The notes beneath the pieces were generated by a model, which worked only from the letters and a program-made list of their open reading frames with translations, was not told where the DNA came from and did no database searches. A DNA stretch of 64,000 bases from Flavobacterium sp. KACC 22761 (GTDB lineage: Bacteria > Bacteroidota > Bacteroidia > Flavobacteriales > Flavobacteriaceae), in NCBI RefSeq assembly GCF_034058155.1, contig NZ_CP139148.1:124001-188000 (forward strand). Direction: 5' to 3'. Positions 1 to 7,509 of the stretch are shown piece after piece (position 1 is the first letter of the stretch; each line of letters begins with the position of its first letter). Position numbers and translations under genes: made by a program.

Positions 1-1137
1 ACGATTTCAAGCAGTATCAAAAAAATCGGACTTGCAGCAAATCCGAAACAAGATCGTATTATTATCGAAAAACCTTTTGGTTACGATAAAACTTCTGCAA
101 TTGCACTAAATGAAATGCTTTCGCAGACTTTCAAAGAAGAGCAGATTTACAGAATCGATCACTATTTAGGAAAAGAAACCGTTCAGAATATCTTGGCTTT
201 CCGTTTCGGAAATTCGATGTTTGAACCTTTATGGAGCCGTAACTTTATTGATTTTGTCCAAATTACCGTTGCAGAAGAAGTCGGCGTTGAAGAACGAGGC
301 GGATTCTACGAAGGAGTTGGAGCATTAAAAGATATGATTCAGAATCACTTGCTTCAAATTTTATGTATGACGGCTATGGAAGCGCCTGCGTCATTGAATG
401 CAGATGACATTCGTAACCGAAAAGCCGATGTTTTGAAATCAATTCGTCGCATCAAACCAGAAGAAGTGGATCATTATATTGTAAGAGGTCAATATGATGC
501 TGGAGAAATAAAAGGAGTTCCAGTTCCGGGTTATCGCCAAGACAAAGGCATTGCACCAGATTCTAATACTGAGACTTATGTGGCAATGAAAATTTATTTG
601 GACAACTGGAGATGGCAAGGAATTCCGTTTTATTTGCGTTCAGGAAAAAGAATGGAAGAAAAACAATCTTCAATCATTATTCAGTTTAAACCAGTGCCAC
701 ATTCTTCATTTTCTTATGGAAAAGAAGGAATGACTCCAAACCGATTGATTATCAACATTCAGCCTGCAATGGATATTAAACTGCAGTTTATGACCAAAAA
801 ACCAGGTTTATCAATGGCTCTGCGTCCAGCTGAAATGGTTTTTGATTATTTTGCTTGCTCTACAATGTCTCCAGAAGCTTATGAAACCTTATTGGCAGAT
901 GCTTTAGCGGGCGACCCTACCCTTTTCATGCGCTGGGATCAGGTGGAAGAAGCTTGGGATGCAATTGATACAATTCAGCAAGTTTGGAAAACAACCGCTC
1001 CTAAAAATTTCCCAAATTACAAAGCAGGAAGCTGGGGACCAGAAGAAGCTGATGAGTTATTAGCGCGTCAAGGCCACAAATGGATCCCGAATACACAAAC
1101 AAAAGAAGAAGTTTTAAATGATACAGATTTACAATAA
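1..1137 (+). CDS. zwf: Glucose-6-phosphate 1-dehydrogenase, 5' end outside window
   Basis: Oxidises glucose-6-phosphate to 6-phosphogluconolactone with reduction of NADP, the first step of the oxidative pentose phosphate pathway (cytosol). The frame is open from base 1, so the N-terminal Rossmann part lies upstream of the window. Visible motifs are RIIIEKPFGYD (around base 55), the substrate-binding/active-site motif RIDHYLGKE (around base 152) and the C-terminal G6PD fold with YLRSGKR. The first in-frame ATG (115) is internal, because the conserved EKPFG motif lies before it. The stop overlaps the start of pgl by 20 bases, so the two are translationally linked. Family assignment is secure; the start cannot be seen. 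Confidence 0.95.
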   Translation, partial: TISSSIKKIGLAANPKQDRIIIEKPFGYDKTSAIALNEMLSQTFKEEQIYRIDHYLGKETVQNILAFRFGNSMFEPLWSRNFIDFVQITVAEEVGVEERGGFYEGVGALKDMIQNHLLQILCMTAMEAPASLNADDIRNRKADVLKSIRRIKPEEVDHYIVRGQYDAGEIKGVPVPGYRQDKGIAPDSNTETYVAMKIYLDNWRWQGIPFYLRSGKRMEEKQSSIIIQFKPVPHSSFSYGKEGMTPNRLIINIQPAMDIKLQFMTKKPGLSMALRPAEMVFDYFACSTMSPEAYETLLADALAGDPTLFMRWDQVEEAWDAIDTIQQVWKTTAPKNFPNYKAGSWGPEEADELLARQGHKWIPNTQTKEEVLNDTDLQ

Positions 1138-1834
1138 CACAGAAGAAATCAATATTGCAGCTGCAGATCTTTTTGTAGCTTCTGCTCAAAAAGCAATTGC
1201 GGCAAAAGGAAAATTTACTGCTGTTCTTACTGGAGGCTCTTCTCCTGCAGGAATCTATAAATTATTAGCTTCTGATGCTTATAAAAATAAAATCGACTGG
1301 AGCAAAGTTTATATTTTTTGGGGCGATGAAAGATGGGTTCCATTAAACGATGATTTGAGCAATGCTAAAATGTCGTATGCAACTTTATTAAGCCACGTTC
1401 CAATTCCGCAAGAGAACATTTTTGAAATGTACAAAGATGGCATAACTCCTGAAGAATACGCTGCAACTTACGAGCAATCTGTAAGAGCAGTTTTAGGCGA
1501 AGAAGGAAAATTTGACCTGATTTTATTGGGCATGGGAGATGACGGACATACTGCGTCTCTTTTCCCGGGCGAAGCTGTTTTAGAAGAGCAAACTAAATGG
1601 GTTGATGCTTATTATTTAGCACCGCAGAAAATGTATCGAATCACGCTTACAGCTCCTTTAATCAACAAAGCAGAAAAAATTGTGGTTGTGGCTTTTGGCG
1701 AGAAAAAAACACACGCTTTGAAAGAAGTTACAACTGGCGAATACAATCCAACTTTATATCCAATGCAATTGATTAAACCAATTTCTGGTGAATTATTGTT
1801 TTTGGTGGATAAAGCTGCAGCTGGAACAAATTAA
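1118..1834 (+). CDS. pgl: 6-phosphogluconolactonase
   Basis: Hydrolyses 6-phosphoglucono-1,5-lactone to 6-phosphogluconate, directly following G6PD in the pathway. The 238-residue protein is the usual length and shows the family motifs: TGGSSPAGIYKLL near the N-terminus, WGDERWVP in the middle and GMGDDGHTASLFPG (the phosphate/active-site loop). The ATG lies inside the end of zwf in another frame (20-base overlap), which indicates one transcript and coupled translation. A strong hairpin with a T-run follows the gene and ends the zwf-pgl unit. SugI/GlcN6P-isomerase-like folds are related, but GDDGHTAS is typical of DevB-type lactonases. Confidence 0.95.
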   Translation: MIQIYNNTEEINIAAADLFVASAQKAIAAKGKFTAVLTGGSSPAGIYKLLASDAYKNKIDWSKVYIFWGDERWVPLNDDLSNAKMSYATLLSHVPIPQENIFEMYKDGITPEEYAATYEQSVRAVLGEEGKFDLILLGMGDDGHTASLFPGEAVLEEQTKWVDAYYLAPQKMYRITLTAPLINKAEKIVVVAFGEKKTHALKEVTTGEYNPTLYPMQLIKPISGELLFLVDKAAAGTN

Positions 1835-1856
1835 TTTTGATTTAAAATAATTTATT

Positions 1857-1898
1857 AAATCGCAATCATCTAAAAATGGGTGATTGCGATTTTTTTTT
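1857..1898 (+). terminator. Rho-independent terminator after pgl
   Basis: AATCGCAATCA (from about 1858) pairs with TGATTGCGATT (from 1881) around a 12-base loop and runs into an uninterrupted T stretch. It lies 24 bases after the pgl stop. Confidence 0.85.
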
Positions 1899-1910
1899 GT
1901 ATTTTATTGA

Positions 1911-2486
1911 TTTTCACTAAAAAAACATATCGAGGAAATTGCTCCAATAACCACTGAAGAGTTTGAATATATTAAAATATTCTTCAAAGAGAAAAAAGTA
2001 AAAAAACACCAATATCTGCTTCAAGACGGTGATAAAGTGACTTCTGAATATTGGATTGTCAAAGGCATTTTCCGCGCTTTTCATATTGATAAAGACGGCA
2101 AAGAACACATTTTGCAGTTTGCTCTTGAAATTTGGTGGCTTTCAGATTACAATGCTTTTTTCAACGAAAAAGAATCAAACATCAATATTGTTTGCATGGA
2201 TGATGCAGAAGTTTTATGCCTCGCACTTTCTGGACGTGAACAATTGGCATCGGAACTTCATAAAATGGAACATTTTTTCAGAATGAAATTGACCAGCGGT
2301 TATTCGGCGCAGCAAAGAAGAATTATTTCACTGCTTTCCAATAATCCAAAAAAAAGATATGAAGAATTTGCAAGCCTTTATCCAAACATAATGCAAAAAA
2401 TTCCAAAAAAATATATAGCCGAATATTTAGGCGTTAGCCGAGAAACTTTAAGCCGTCTATACTCTTCTACTACTAGCCGAGATTAA
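1911..2486 (+). CDS. Crp/Fnr-family transcription regulator, start unresolved
   Basis: A cyclic-nucleotide-binding-fold sensor followed by a C-terminal helix-turn-helix (KYIAEYLGVSRETLSRLYS, at the very end), the pattern of Flavobacterial Crp/Fnr regulators. The frame reads as a normal cNMP-domain N-terminus (KKHIEEIAPITTEEFEYI) from base 1911, just after an in-frame stop at 1908-1910, but contains no ATG, GTG or TTG before GTG at 2037. Starting at 2037 would delete about 40 residues of the sensor domain. Either a non-standard start codon is used or one base has changed in the run of seven A at 1919-1925: removing one A joins the frame to a TTG at 1907. It stands ahead of the ABM/DJ-1 genes, which carry a Crp/Fnr-like box, and resembles the regulator at 4436-5011. 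Family is clear; whether it is intact is not. Confidence 0.7.
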   Translation, partial: FSLKKHIEEIAPITTEEFEYIKIFFKEKKVKKHQYLLQDGDKVTSEYWIVKGIFRAFHIDKDGKEHILQFALEIWWLSDYNAFFNEKESNINIVCMDDAEVLCLALSGREQLASELHKMEHFFRMKLTSGYSAQQRRIISLLSNNPKKRYEEFASLYPNIMQKIPKKYIAEYLGVSRETLSRLYSSTTSRD

Positions 2487-2494
2487 CAAAATGC

Positions 2495-2523
2495 AAGCGT
2501 GATTTTTATCGCGCTTTTTTTAT
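2495..2523 (+). terminator. Terminator after the Crp/Fnr gene
   Basis: AAGCGTGAT (2495-2503) pairs with ATCGCGCTT (2508-2516, one G-T pair) over a four-base loop, followed by a T-run. It separates the regulator from the regulated promoter just downstream. Confidence 0.75.
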
Positions 2524-2548
2524 ATCCCAAATTCAACAGCAAAAATCA

Positions 2549-2596
2549 TTCTTAACCAAAGTCAATGATTTTAAAGATGCTGTCAATCTACTTTTG
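2549..2596 (+). promoter_or_regulatory. Activator-type promoter: Crp/Fnr-like box plus -7 box
   Basis: TTCTTAACCAAAGTCAATG at 2549-2567 contains the imperfect dyad TTAAC-N4-GTCAA (2552-2565), the geometry of Fnr/PrfA-type sites. Exactly 21 bases later is TACTTTTG (2589-2596), which fits the Bacteroidetes -7 consensus TAnnTTTG. No TTG -33 element is at the expected distance, as in activator-dependent promoters. The identical 19-mer with identical spacing occurs at 5099-5146. It would drive 2778-4374. Confidence 0.6.
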
Positions 2597-2633
2597 TCCC
2601 GTAATCAATTATTAATCAAGCTTTTTTCAAAAG

Positions 2634-2649
2634 TGTGATTTGAATCACA
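2634..2649. promoter_or_regulatory. CRP-consensus-like palindrome TGTGA-N6-TCACA
   Basis: TGTGATTTGAATCACA has perfect 7-base arms around TG and matches the classic CRP half-site arrangement. It lies between the upstream -7 box and the ATG at 2778. A second possible -7 box (GAACTTTG, 2694-2701) lies about 50 bases downstream of it. Which protein binds is unknown; a Crp/Fnr family member from this neighbourhood is the natural candidate. Confidence 0.5.
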
Positions 2650-2777
2650 ATTTTAAAGTGAGTTCGATCAACCGCTAGGTTTCAAACTTGACGGAACTTT
2701 GTCTCAGATCAAAAGCTAATTATTTCGCTTAAAAAATTATTTAACTGAAACATTCAATAATTAAAAAAATAAGAATC

Positions 2778-3548
2778 ATGAAAACAACTGCTTTTAAATC
2801 CATCAACAAAAAAATTATCGCTTCGCTAAATGTGCTAGTGCTTATGACCACGGCAACAAAAGCTCAAAATTCAACAATCGTAAAAACAAAGATTTTGAAT
2901 GAAACAATTTCAAAAATGACTCAATATGAAGTAAAAGAAGGAGAAGTAACTCAGTTTCGCAAAACACTTTCAGATTATGTTGTTAGCGCAATCGCTTCAA
3001 AAGAAAATATTATGGCTGAAGCTTTCTTTGAAGAAAAAAATCCAAATGTCTTATGGCTGATTGAAAGATGGAACAACAAAAATGAATTAGAAAAATTCGG
3101 CAAAAAAACAGAAGCAAAATCATTGGCAACATTGGCTGAAAAATCGCTTCTAAAACCTTCTAAAACCTATTTCGTAAAAGATCTTGAACCGCTTACAAAG
3201 GAGCAATGGCGCAAAACAGCAAAAAAGGAAGACAACCAACTAGTCATAATGTTATTTGTTGATGCTAAAAAAGGAACACAGCAAAATTTTAAAGATACGT
3301 ACCATATCGCAATGCCTCAATTTAGAAGCGAGCCGGGCGTTGTAACGTATCAGCTTTCTGAAATTGAAGGAGATGATACACAATTTGTTACTTACGAAAA
3401 ATTCAGAAGCAATGATGCTTTCCAATATCATCTCAACTTTCCTCCCATCAAACCCGTAATCGAATATTTGGAAACTAGCATAAAAACCCAACCTTTTCAA
3501 AATGGCTTGCATAATCTAATTGAATTTGCACCGCTTACAAGAGAATAA
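2778..3548 (+). CDS. Exported protein with two ABM (quinol monooxygenase-like) domains
   Basis: 256 residues. The N-terminus up to about residue 29 (ending TTATKAQN) looks like an export signal. Two antibiotic-biosynthesis-monooxygenase-like repeats follow: residues about 45-125 (MTQYEVKEGEVTQFRKTL, then LIERWNNKNELEKF) and about 150-240 (LVIMLFVDAKKGTQQNFKDT, then FVTYEKFRSNDAFQYHL). ABM proteins are small ferredoxin-like folds, some of which oxidise quinols without cofactor; the reaction here is unknown. It is followed 40 bases later by a DJ-1/PfpI gene, probably in one transcript behind the Crp/Fnr-type promoter at 2549-2596. A role in quinone or electrophile stress is inference from family and context. 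Confidence 0.7.
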   Translation: MKTTAFKSINKKIIASLNVLVLMTTATKAQNSTIVKTKILNETISKMTQYEVKEGEVTQFRKTLSDYVVSAIASKENIMAEAFFEEKNPNVLWLIERWNNKNELEKFGKKTEAKSLATLAEKSLLKPSKTYFVKDLEPLTKEQWRKTAKKEDNQLVIMLFVDAKKGTQQNFKDTYHIAMPQFRSEPGVVTYQLSEIEGDDTQFVTYEKFRSNDAFQYHLNFPPIKPVIEYLETSIKTQPFQNGLHNLIEFAPLTRE

Positions 3549-3588
3549 TCATAAAAAACAATTATCAACATTTTAAAAATTAGAAATC

Positions 3589-4374
3589 ATGAAAAATTTA
3601 AAACAAGTTATCGCAGCAGGTTTAGTAGGCACAGCATTAAGTGCAGAAGCTCAAATTAATCACGAATTGAACGTGATGAATCAATTAGCGACTCCTTCGC
3701 ATGTGTCTGTGATGCCAGTTTCACAATTATTAAATGCGCCAGGAAATGAGGCTTTAAGAGCATTCTTTTTTACTCCCGTAAAAGACAAAACGATTTTGAA
3801 AGGCAAAAAAATCGCTGTATTGGCTGCTGATGGTTTTGAAGAAATTGAACTTACTGGACCTGTTTGGTATTTCAGAGAACTTGGCGCTCAAGTTGACATC
3901 ATCGCTCCAAAATTCAATCCAGCTCCAGCAAGATATGGATTGAGCACTCCTGAAATGGCAAAAACACATATTATGGCAATTCAATATTTGCAACCTGTTG
4001 GCTGGATTAAATTTGACAAAACCGCCGACCAAATTAAAGTAAGCGATTATGATGCGGTGTTTATTCCGGGTGGAGCTTGGAATCCAGACAACCTTCGTTA
4101 TGACAAAGATGTGATCAAATTTATTCAGGATTTCAATAAATCTGGAAAATTGATTGCGGCTATATGTCACGCGCCTGTGGTTTTGGCTTCAGCTGATATT
4201 CTAAAAGGAAGAAAACTTACTGGATATTGGAACATTCAAAGTGATTTGAAAAACGCTGGCGGAATCGTTTCTGATCAACCTGTTGTAGTAGATTCAAACA
4301 TTATTACCAGCAGACATCCAATCGATGTAGCTGATTTTTCTAAGGCTGTAGAAAGCTGGTTGGCTAAAAAATAA
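3589..4374 (+). CDS. DJ-1/PfpI family protein, exported
   Basis: 261 residues with an N-terminal signal-like stretch ending near AEAQ, then a PfpI/ThiJ domain: KIAVLAADGFEEIELTGP (about 80-97), VFIPGGAWNPDNLR and the nucleophile elbow AAICHAP with Cys193-His194. The Glu in GFEEIE matches the conserved acidic residue paired to that cysteine in DJ-1/PfpI members. Such proteins act as proteases, glyoxalase-like deglycases or redox chaperones; which applies cannot be read here. It is co-directional with the ABM gene (40-base gap). A longer-than-usual loop lies between the first strand and the elbow. Confidence 0.8.
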   Translation: MKNLKQVIAAGLVGTALSAEAQINHELNVMNQLATPSHVSVMPVSQLLNAPGNEALRAFFFTPVKDKTILKGKKIAVLAADGFEEIELTGPVWYFRELGAQVDIIAPKFNPAPARYGLSTPEMAKTHIMAIQYLQPVGWIKFDKTADQIKVSDYDAVFIPGGAWNPDNLRYDKDVIKFIQDFNKSGKLIAAICHAPVVLASADILKGRKLTGYWNIQSDLKNAGGIVSDQPVVVDSNIITSRHPIDVADFSKAVESWLAKK

Positions 4375-4388
4375 TCATCATAAATCGG

Positions 4389-4417
4389 CGGAAGGTGAAA
4401 TTCATCTTCCGTCTTTA
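4389..4417. terminator. Hairpin between convergent genes
   Basis: CGGAAGGTGA and TCATCTTCCG (4389-4411, one G-T pair) form a stem between the DJ-1 stop and the stop of the convergent Crp/Fnr gene. The T-run is short, so this is a moderate terminator candidate. Confidence 0.45.
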
Positions 4418-4435
4418 AATTCTAGCCTAACACTG

Positions 4436-5011
4436 TTACTTGCCAATCATTCTTTTCCGAAGCCTGCTTAAAGATTCTGGCTTAATGCCAATGTAAGAAG
4501 AAAGCTGATTTTGCGAAATCATTTGAAAAAGATAAGGTTCCTTTTTTAGGATTGTTTTATATCGTTCTTCAGGAGTTTGAAAATGAAGCATTTCTTGTCT
4601 TTCGATAATAATCAGATAGGCATACTCTGCAATCAACCTTCCAAATTTTGACCAATTAGGACAACTGTTGTACAGCTTTTCTACTGCTGCATATTCTAAT
4701 GCAATTACTTTTGAATCTTCCATTGCTCTGCAACTGTAATGCGCCATTCTTTGGGTAATAAAACTAGCAAAATCAACTAGAAAATCATTTGGCTTTGCAA
4801 ATCTGCTATTGATTTCGTTTCCTCGATAATCGACATAAAACATTCTGAAAAAACCGCTTTCAATAAAATAAATATGACGACAAATTTCTCCTTGCTGTAA
4901 AAGATCGGTATCCTTTTTTACTTCGATTCTATTAATTATCGGAAGCATCAAATCATATTCTTCATCAGACATTGGGACAAATGATGTAATTACGTTCTTA
5001 AGTGCATCCAT
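4436..5011 (-). CDS. Crp/Fnr-family transcription regulator
   Basis: 191 residues. The cNMP-binding fold (about 15-120: DTDLLQQGEICRHIYFIESG, then EINSRFAKPNDFLVDFASF) is followed by a winged helix with recognition segment NQLSSYIGIKPESLSRLRKR (about 164-185). No Fe-S cysteine pattern is present, so this is not a classical oxygen-sensing Fnr. The start codon faces the promoter at 5099-5146, so the gene is divergent from the 2TM-cupin-CMD unit and is a likely regulator of it and of the unit at 2778. Its N-terminus is complete, unlike the relative at 1911-2486. Confidence 0.85.
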   Translation of the reverse strand: MDALKNVITSFVPMSDEEYDLMLPIINRIEVKKDTDLLQQGEICRHIYFIESGFFRMFYVDYRGNEINSRFAKPNDFLVDFASFITQRMAHYSCRAMEDSKVIALEYAAVEKLYNSCPNWSKFGRLIAEYAYLIIIERQEMLHFQTPEERYKTILKKEPYLFQMISQNQLSSYIGIKPESLSRLRKRMIGK

Positions 5012-5098
5012 ACTATTGATTTTAAAAGAAATAACCCGCTTAAAATTAGATTTTATTCTGCTAAATACAAAATTGCTTTCATTAAATTATAAAGTACG

Positions 5099-5146
5099 TT
5101 CTTAACCAAAGTCAATGGCAGGAACAAAATTACCACTCTATCTTTG
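5099..5146 (+). promoter_or_regulatory. Second copy of the Crp/Fnr-like activator promoter
   Basis: The same 19-mer as at 2549 (TTCTTAACCAAAGTCAATG, 5099-5117; dyad 5102-5115), again exactly 21 bases before a TAnnTTTG box (TATCTTTG, 5139-5146). The 21 intervening bases differ between the copies, so the conservation is selective rather than a simple duplication. It would drive 5229-6594. Confidence 0.6.
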
Positions 5147-5228
5147 TCATGTAAATAAGTTGAAAATCAATTATTTAAAAACCATTAATTAAAAATATTC
5201 TATTACTAATAATTAAAAAAACTGAATC

Positions 5229-5474
5229 ATGAAAACTAAATTCAACATCGAAACAAAAACTAGCAAAAATTCAAAACTAGGATTCAAAATCCATCTTCTT
5301 GCATTTTTATTGGCAACTCCCATTGTATTTATCATCTGGTATCTAACTGATACAACTTATCCTTGGCCACTTTGGTCTACAGCTTCATGGGCTATCGGAA
5401 TTATTTTCCACTATTTGGGTGTATTTGTATTTAAAAACAACAACCTTAAATACTATCGTCATGGAAACATTTAA
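5229..5474 (+). CDS. Small 2TM-domain membrane protein
   Basis: 81 residues with two hydrophobic segments (about 20-41, HLLAFLLATPIVFIIWYLT, and about 50-69, STASWAIGIIFHYLGVFVF) joined by a short aromatic loop, the usual pattern of Bacteroidetes 2TM proteins, which are often fused to or located beside regulators. The function is unknown. The last 14 bases overlap the start of the cupin gene, so translation is probably coupled. It is the first gene behind the operator-bearing promoter. Confidence 0.7.
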   Translation: MKTKFNIETKTSKNSKLGFKIHLLAFLLATPIVFIIWYLTDTTYPWPLWSTASWAIGIIFHYLGVFVFKNNNLKYYRHGNI

Positions 5475-6018
5475 ACGTATTGTAACCGGTCATGATATTG
5501 ACGGAAAAGCAGTAATTATTTCTGAAGAAATCCCTTCACGAACTTATATGGTAGGTGGTCCAAATGGAGCTAAATTCCACGAAATTTGGAATACCAAACA
5601 AACTCCAGCTTTAATCGATAGCATTTCTGTCGATCCTGAAGAAACCTCACTCATTTTAGGTCCGCCAAAACAAGGAACAAGAATTCGAGTTATTGATTTT
5701 CCGCCAGAAAGTGATGAAATCCGAAATCTTACTGCCGCACAAGCTGTTGAACATTTCAAAACCATGAAAGGCGAACATGCTTCAAAAGCTGATGAAAATG
5801 CTCCTCATCCGTTAATGCACAAAACCGAAACTATTGATTACGGAATTGTTTTAGAAGGCGAATTAACCCTAATTGTAGATCGTGGCGAAACTACTGCAAA
5901 AGCGGGCGATATTATCATACAAAGGGGAACAAATCATGCATGGAGCAATAAATCAGGAAAAACATGCCGAGTGGTTTTTATTCTGATTGATGGACAATTT
6001 GAAGAAAATCTTCGCTAA
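5461..6018 (+). CDS. Cupin-domain protein
   Basis: 185 residues starting at METFKRIV; an ATG further upstream would extend into the 2TM gene and lacks family character. The C-terminal half is a small cupin barrel (about 115-180: HKTETIDYGIVLEGELTLIV, then AGDIIIQRGTNHAWSN), with the His/Glu metal-ligand positions partly recognisable (H..E.DYG and H in TNHAW). Proteins of this kind bind small molecules or metals; the substrate is not known. It sits between the 2TM gene (14-base overlap) and the CMD-family gene. Confidence 0.8.
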   Translation: METFKRIVTGHDIDGKAVIISEEIPSRTYMVGGPNGAKFHEIWNTKQTPALIDSISVDPEETSLILGPPKQGTRIRVIDFPPESDEIRNLTAAQAVEHFKTMKGEHASKADENAPHPLMHKTETIDYGIVLEGELTLIVDRGETTAKAGDIIIQRGTNHAWSNKSGKTCRVVFILIDGQFEENLR

Positions 6019-6036
6019 ATCTAAAAACCAATTGTT

Positions 6037-6594
6037 ATGCGAGTACATCCTATAAAACCAGAAACCATGAACGATGAAGTTCGTTATGTTCACGATGAGG
6101 TTTTTAAACTCATTACCCACAGTCAAGGTCCGGTTGTAATGACAAATACTGAAGGTGCTTTGACTGGACCATTTCCTCCCATGCTTGCTTTTCCGCAATT
6201 TGGTATTCCGGCTTTAAGTTTTGTACGCTCTCTTGATAATCATGCAACGCTTCCTAAAAAAGTCAGAGAAGTAGCCATTTTAACTGTCGGTGCGGCGTTT
6301 GGAGCAAGATTCGAACTTTATGCGCATGAAATTATGGCAAAACATTTTGGCTTTTCTTCAGAAGCTGTTGCGTCATTAGCATCTGGAATTTGTCCTTCTG
6401 AATTAAATCAGGAAGAAAGAATTGCATATGAACTGGCTTCTGTTTTAGCAAAAGGAAAAATCGTTCCTGATTCATTGTACCATTTTGCAACGGAAATATT
6501 AGGAAAAGAAGCCACAGCAGAACTTATATTTCTTATAGGCGCTTATGCATTACTTGCAACAGTCTTAAATGGTTTTGATGTTCCAGCGCCTTAA
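6037..6594 (+). CDS. Carboxymuconolactone decarboxylase (CMD)-family protein
   Basis: 185 residues with an all-helical CMD/AhpD-like domain: LPKKVREVAILTVGAAFGAR, then ELYAHEIMAKHFGF, then LNQEERIAYELASVL. The Cys-x-x-Cys pair of AhpD peroxidases is absent, so a thiol peroxidase role is unlikely; the conserved His of the ELYAHE helix remains. It ends the 2TM-cupin-CMD transcript, 18 bases after the cupin stop. Cupin and CMD proteins often occur together in aromatic or aldehyde metabolism, but the substrate here is unknown. Confidence 0.8.
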   Translation: MRVHPIKPETMNDEVRYVHDEVFKLITHSQGPVVMTNTEGALTGPFPPMLAFPQFGIPALSFVRSLDNHATLPKKVREVAILTVGAAFGARFELYAHEIMAKHFGFSSEAVASLASGICPSELNQEERIAYELASVLAKGKIVPDSLYHFATEILGKEATAELIFLIGAYALLATVLNGFDVPAP

Positions 6595-6621
6595 ATTGCT
6601 CGAACAAAACTATTTTCCTAA

Positions 6622-6665
6622 AATTTAAAAAGCCTTAAAGAAAGTTCTTCAAGGCTTTTTAAATT
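6622..6665. terminator. Bidirectional terminator
   Basis: AATTTAAAAAGCCTT (6622-6636) and its exact complement AAGGCTTTTTAAATT (6651-6665) form a 15-base stem with A/T-rich arms that gives a T-run on both strands. It lies between the convergent CMD gene and the gene at 6681. Confidence 0.85.
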
Positions 6666-6680
6666 ATTTATTGTCTATTA

Positions 6681-7322
6681 TTAATTCAGATTCAAAATTG
6701 CATCAAGCTCAAGAATAGTTGTTCCTTCAGGAAGTTTTTTTGGTCCTATTGCTAATTTTTCGGCTAAAAATGCTGTAGAAATTGGTTTTAGGTTTTTAAA
6801 AAGTCCAATTCCATTAAAGAATTTAATTACTTTGACTGAAATTTTTTCGCCCAAACGATCTGTGTTTTCCCTAATTAGTGGTCCTGGTCTAAAAACCAAG
6901 TATTGTTCAAAATGAAGTTCGGCTATAAAATCTTCCAGTTTTCCTTTCATTTTGGAATAAAAAACACTGCTTTTCGCGGAAGCGCCATAAGAAGAAACCA
7001 ATACAAACGATTTAATATTATTTTCTTTCCCAATTCTCGCAAATGCGGCAGGAATATCAAAATCTATTTTCCATTGATTTTCCTTTGAACCTGCAACTTT
7101 CAGCGTCGTTCCTAGGCAAGAAAAAAGAACATCACCCGTAATTAAATCCTTAAATTGATCTATTTTAGAAAAATCGACAATATGTTCTGATAATTTTGGA
7201 TGCGTTTTCCCAATTGAACGTCTAACGAAAATTGAAATAGAACTGTAATCATTGTTCTTCAAAAGCGCTTCTACCAATTCTTTTCCAGTTGAACCCGTAG
7301 CTCCAATTATTATTGCTTTCAT
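6681..7322 (-). CDS. NAD(P)-binding Rossmann protein (short-chain/TIP30-like)
   Basis: 213 residues. GATGSTGKELVEALL at the N-terminus is the GxxGxxG dinucleotide-binding loop of atypical short-chain dehydrogenases. It continues with DVLFSCLGTTLKVAGS, SFVLVSSYGASAKSSVFYSKMKGKLED (the YxxxK-like pair) and VFRPGPLIREN, as in HTATIP2/NmrA-like reductases. The substrate is unknown. It is single and monocistronic, with its stop facing the terminator at 6622-6665. Confidence 0.75.
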   Translation of the reverse strand: MKAIIIGATGSTGKELVEALLKNNDYSSISIFVRRSIGKTHPKLSEHIVDFSKIDQFKDLITGDVLFSCLGTTLKVAGSKENQWKIDFDIPAAFARIGKENNIKSFVLVSSYGASAKSSVFYSKMKGKLEDFIAELHFEQYLVFRPGPLIRENTDRLGEKISVKVIKFFNGIGLFKNLKPISTAFLAEKLAIGPKKLPEGTTILELDAILNLN

Positions 7323-7399
7323 ACTATCGTTTTAGGAATTACATTTCTTTCTGCTAAAAATACTTTCATACTGAAGAAATTCATCATAAAAATAAATAA

Positions 7400-7424
7400 A
7401 AAAAACTGCTTAAAAAGCAGTTTC
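7400..7424 (-). terminator. Terminator for the gene at 7510
   Basis: AAACTGCTT (7403-7411) pairs with AAGCAGTTT (7415-7423). On the minus strand the stem runs into a T-rich tract. Confidence 0.7.
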
Positions 7425-7509
7425 AAAAACTTTAGATTTTAAAGTGAATTAATATAACCTTCAACGTAGCATAATAAAAAAAATTCCCCCTTTTTTTATT
7501 TATTACTTT

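Noticed and set aside
3754..4170. 138-residue open frame antisense to the DJ-1/PfpI gene
   Set aside because: Shadow of a well-supported gene; no motif, no upstream signal.
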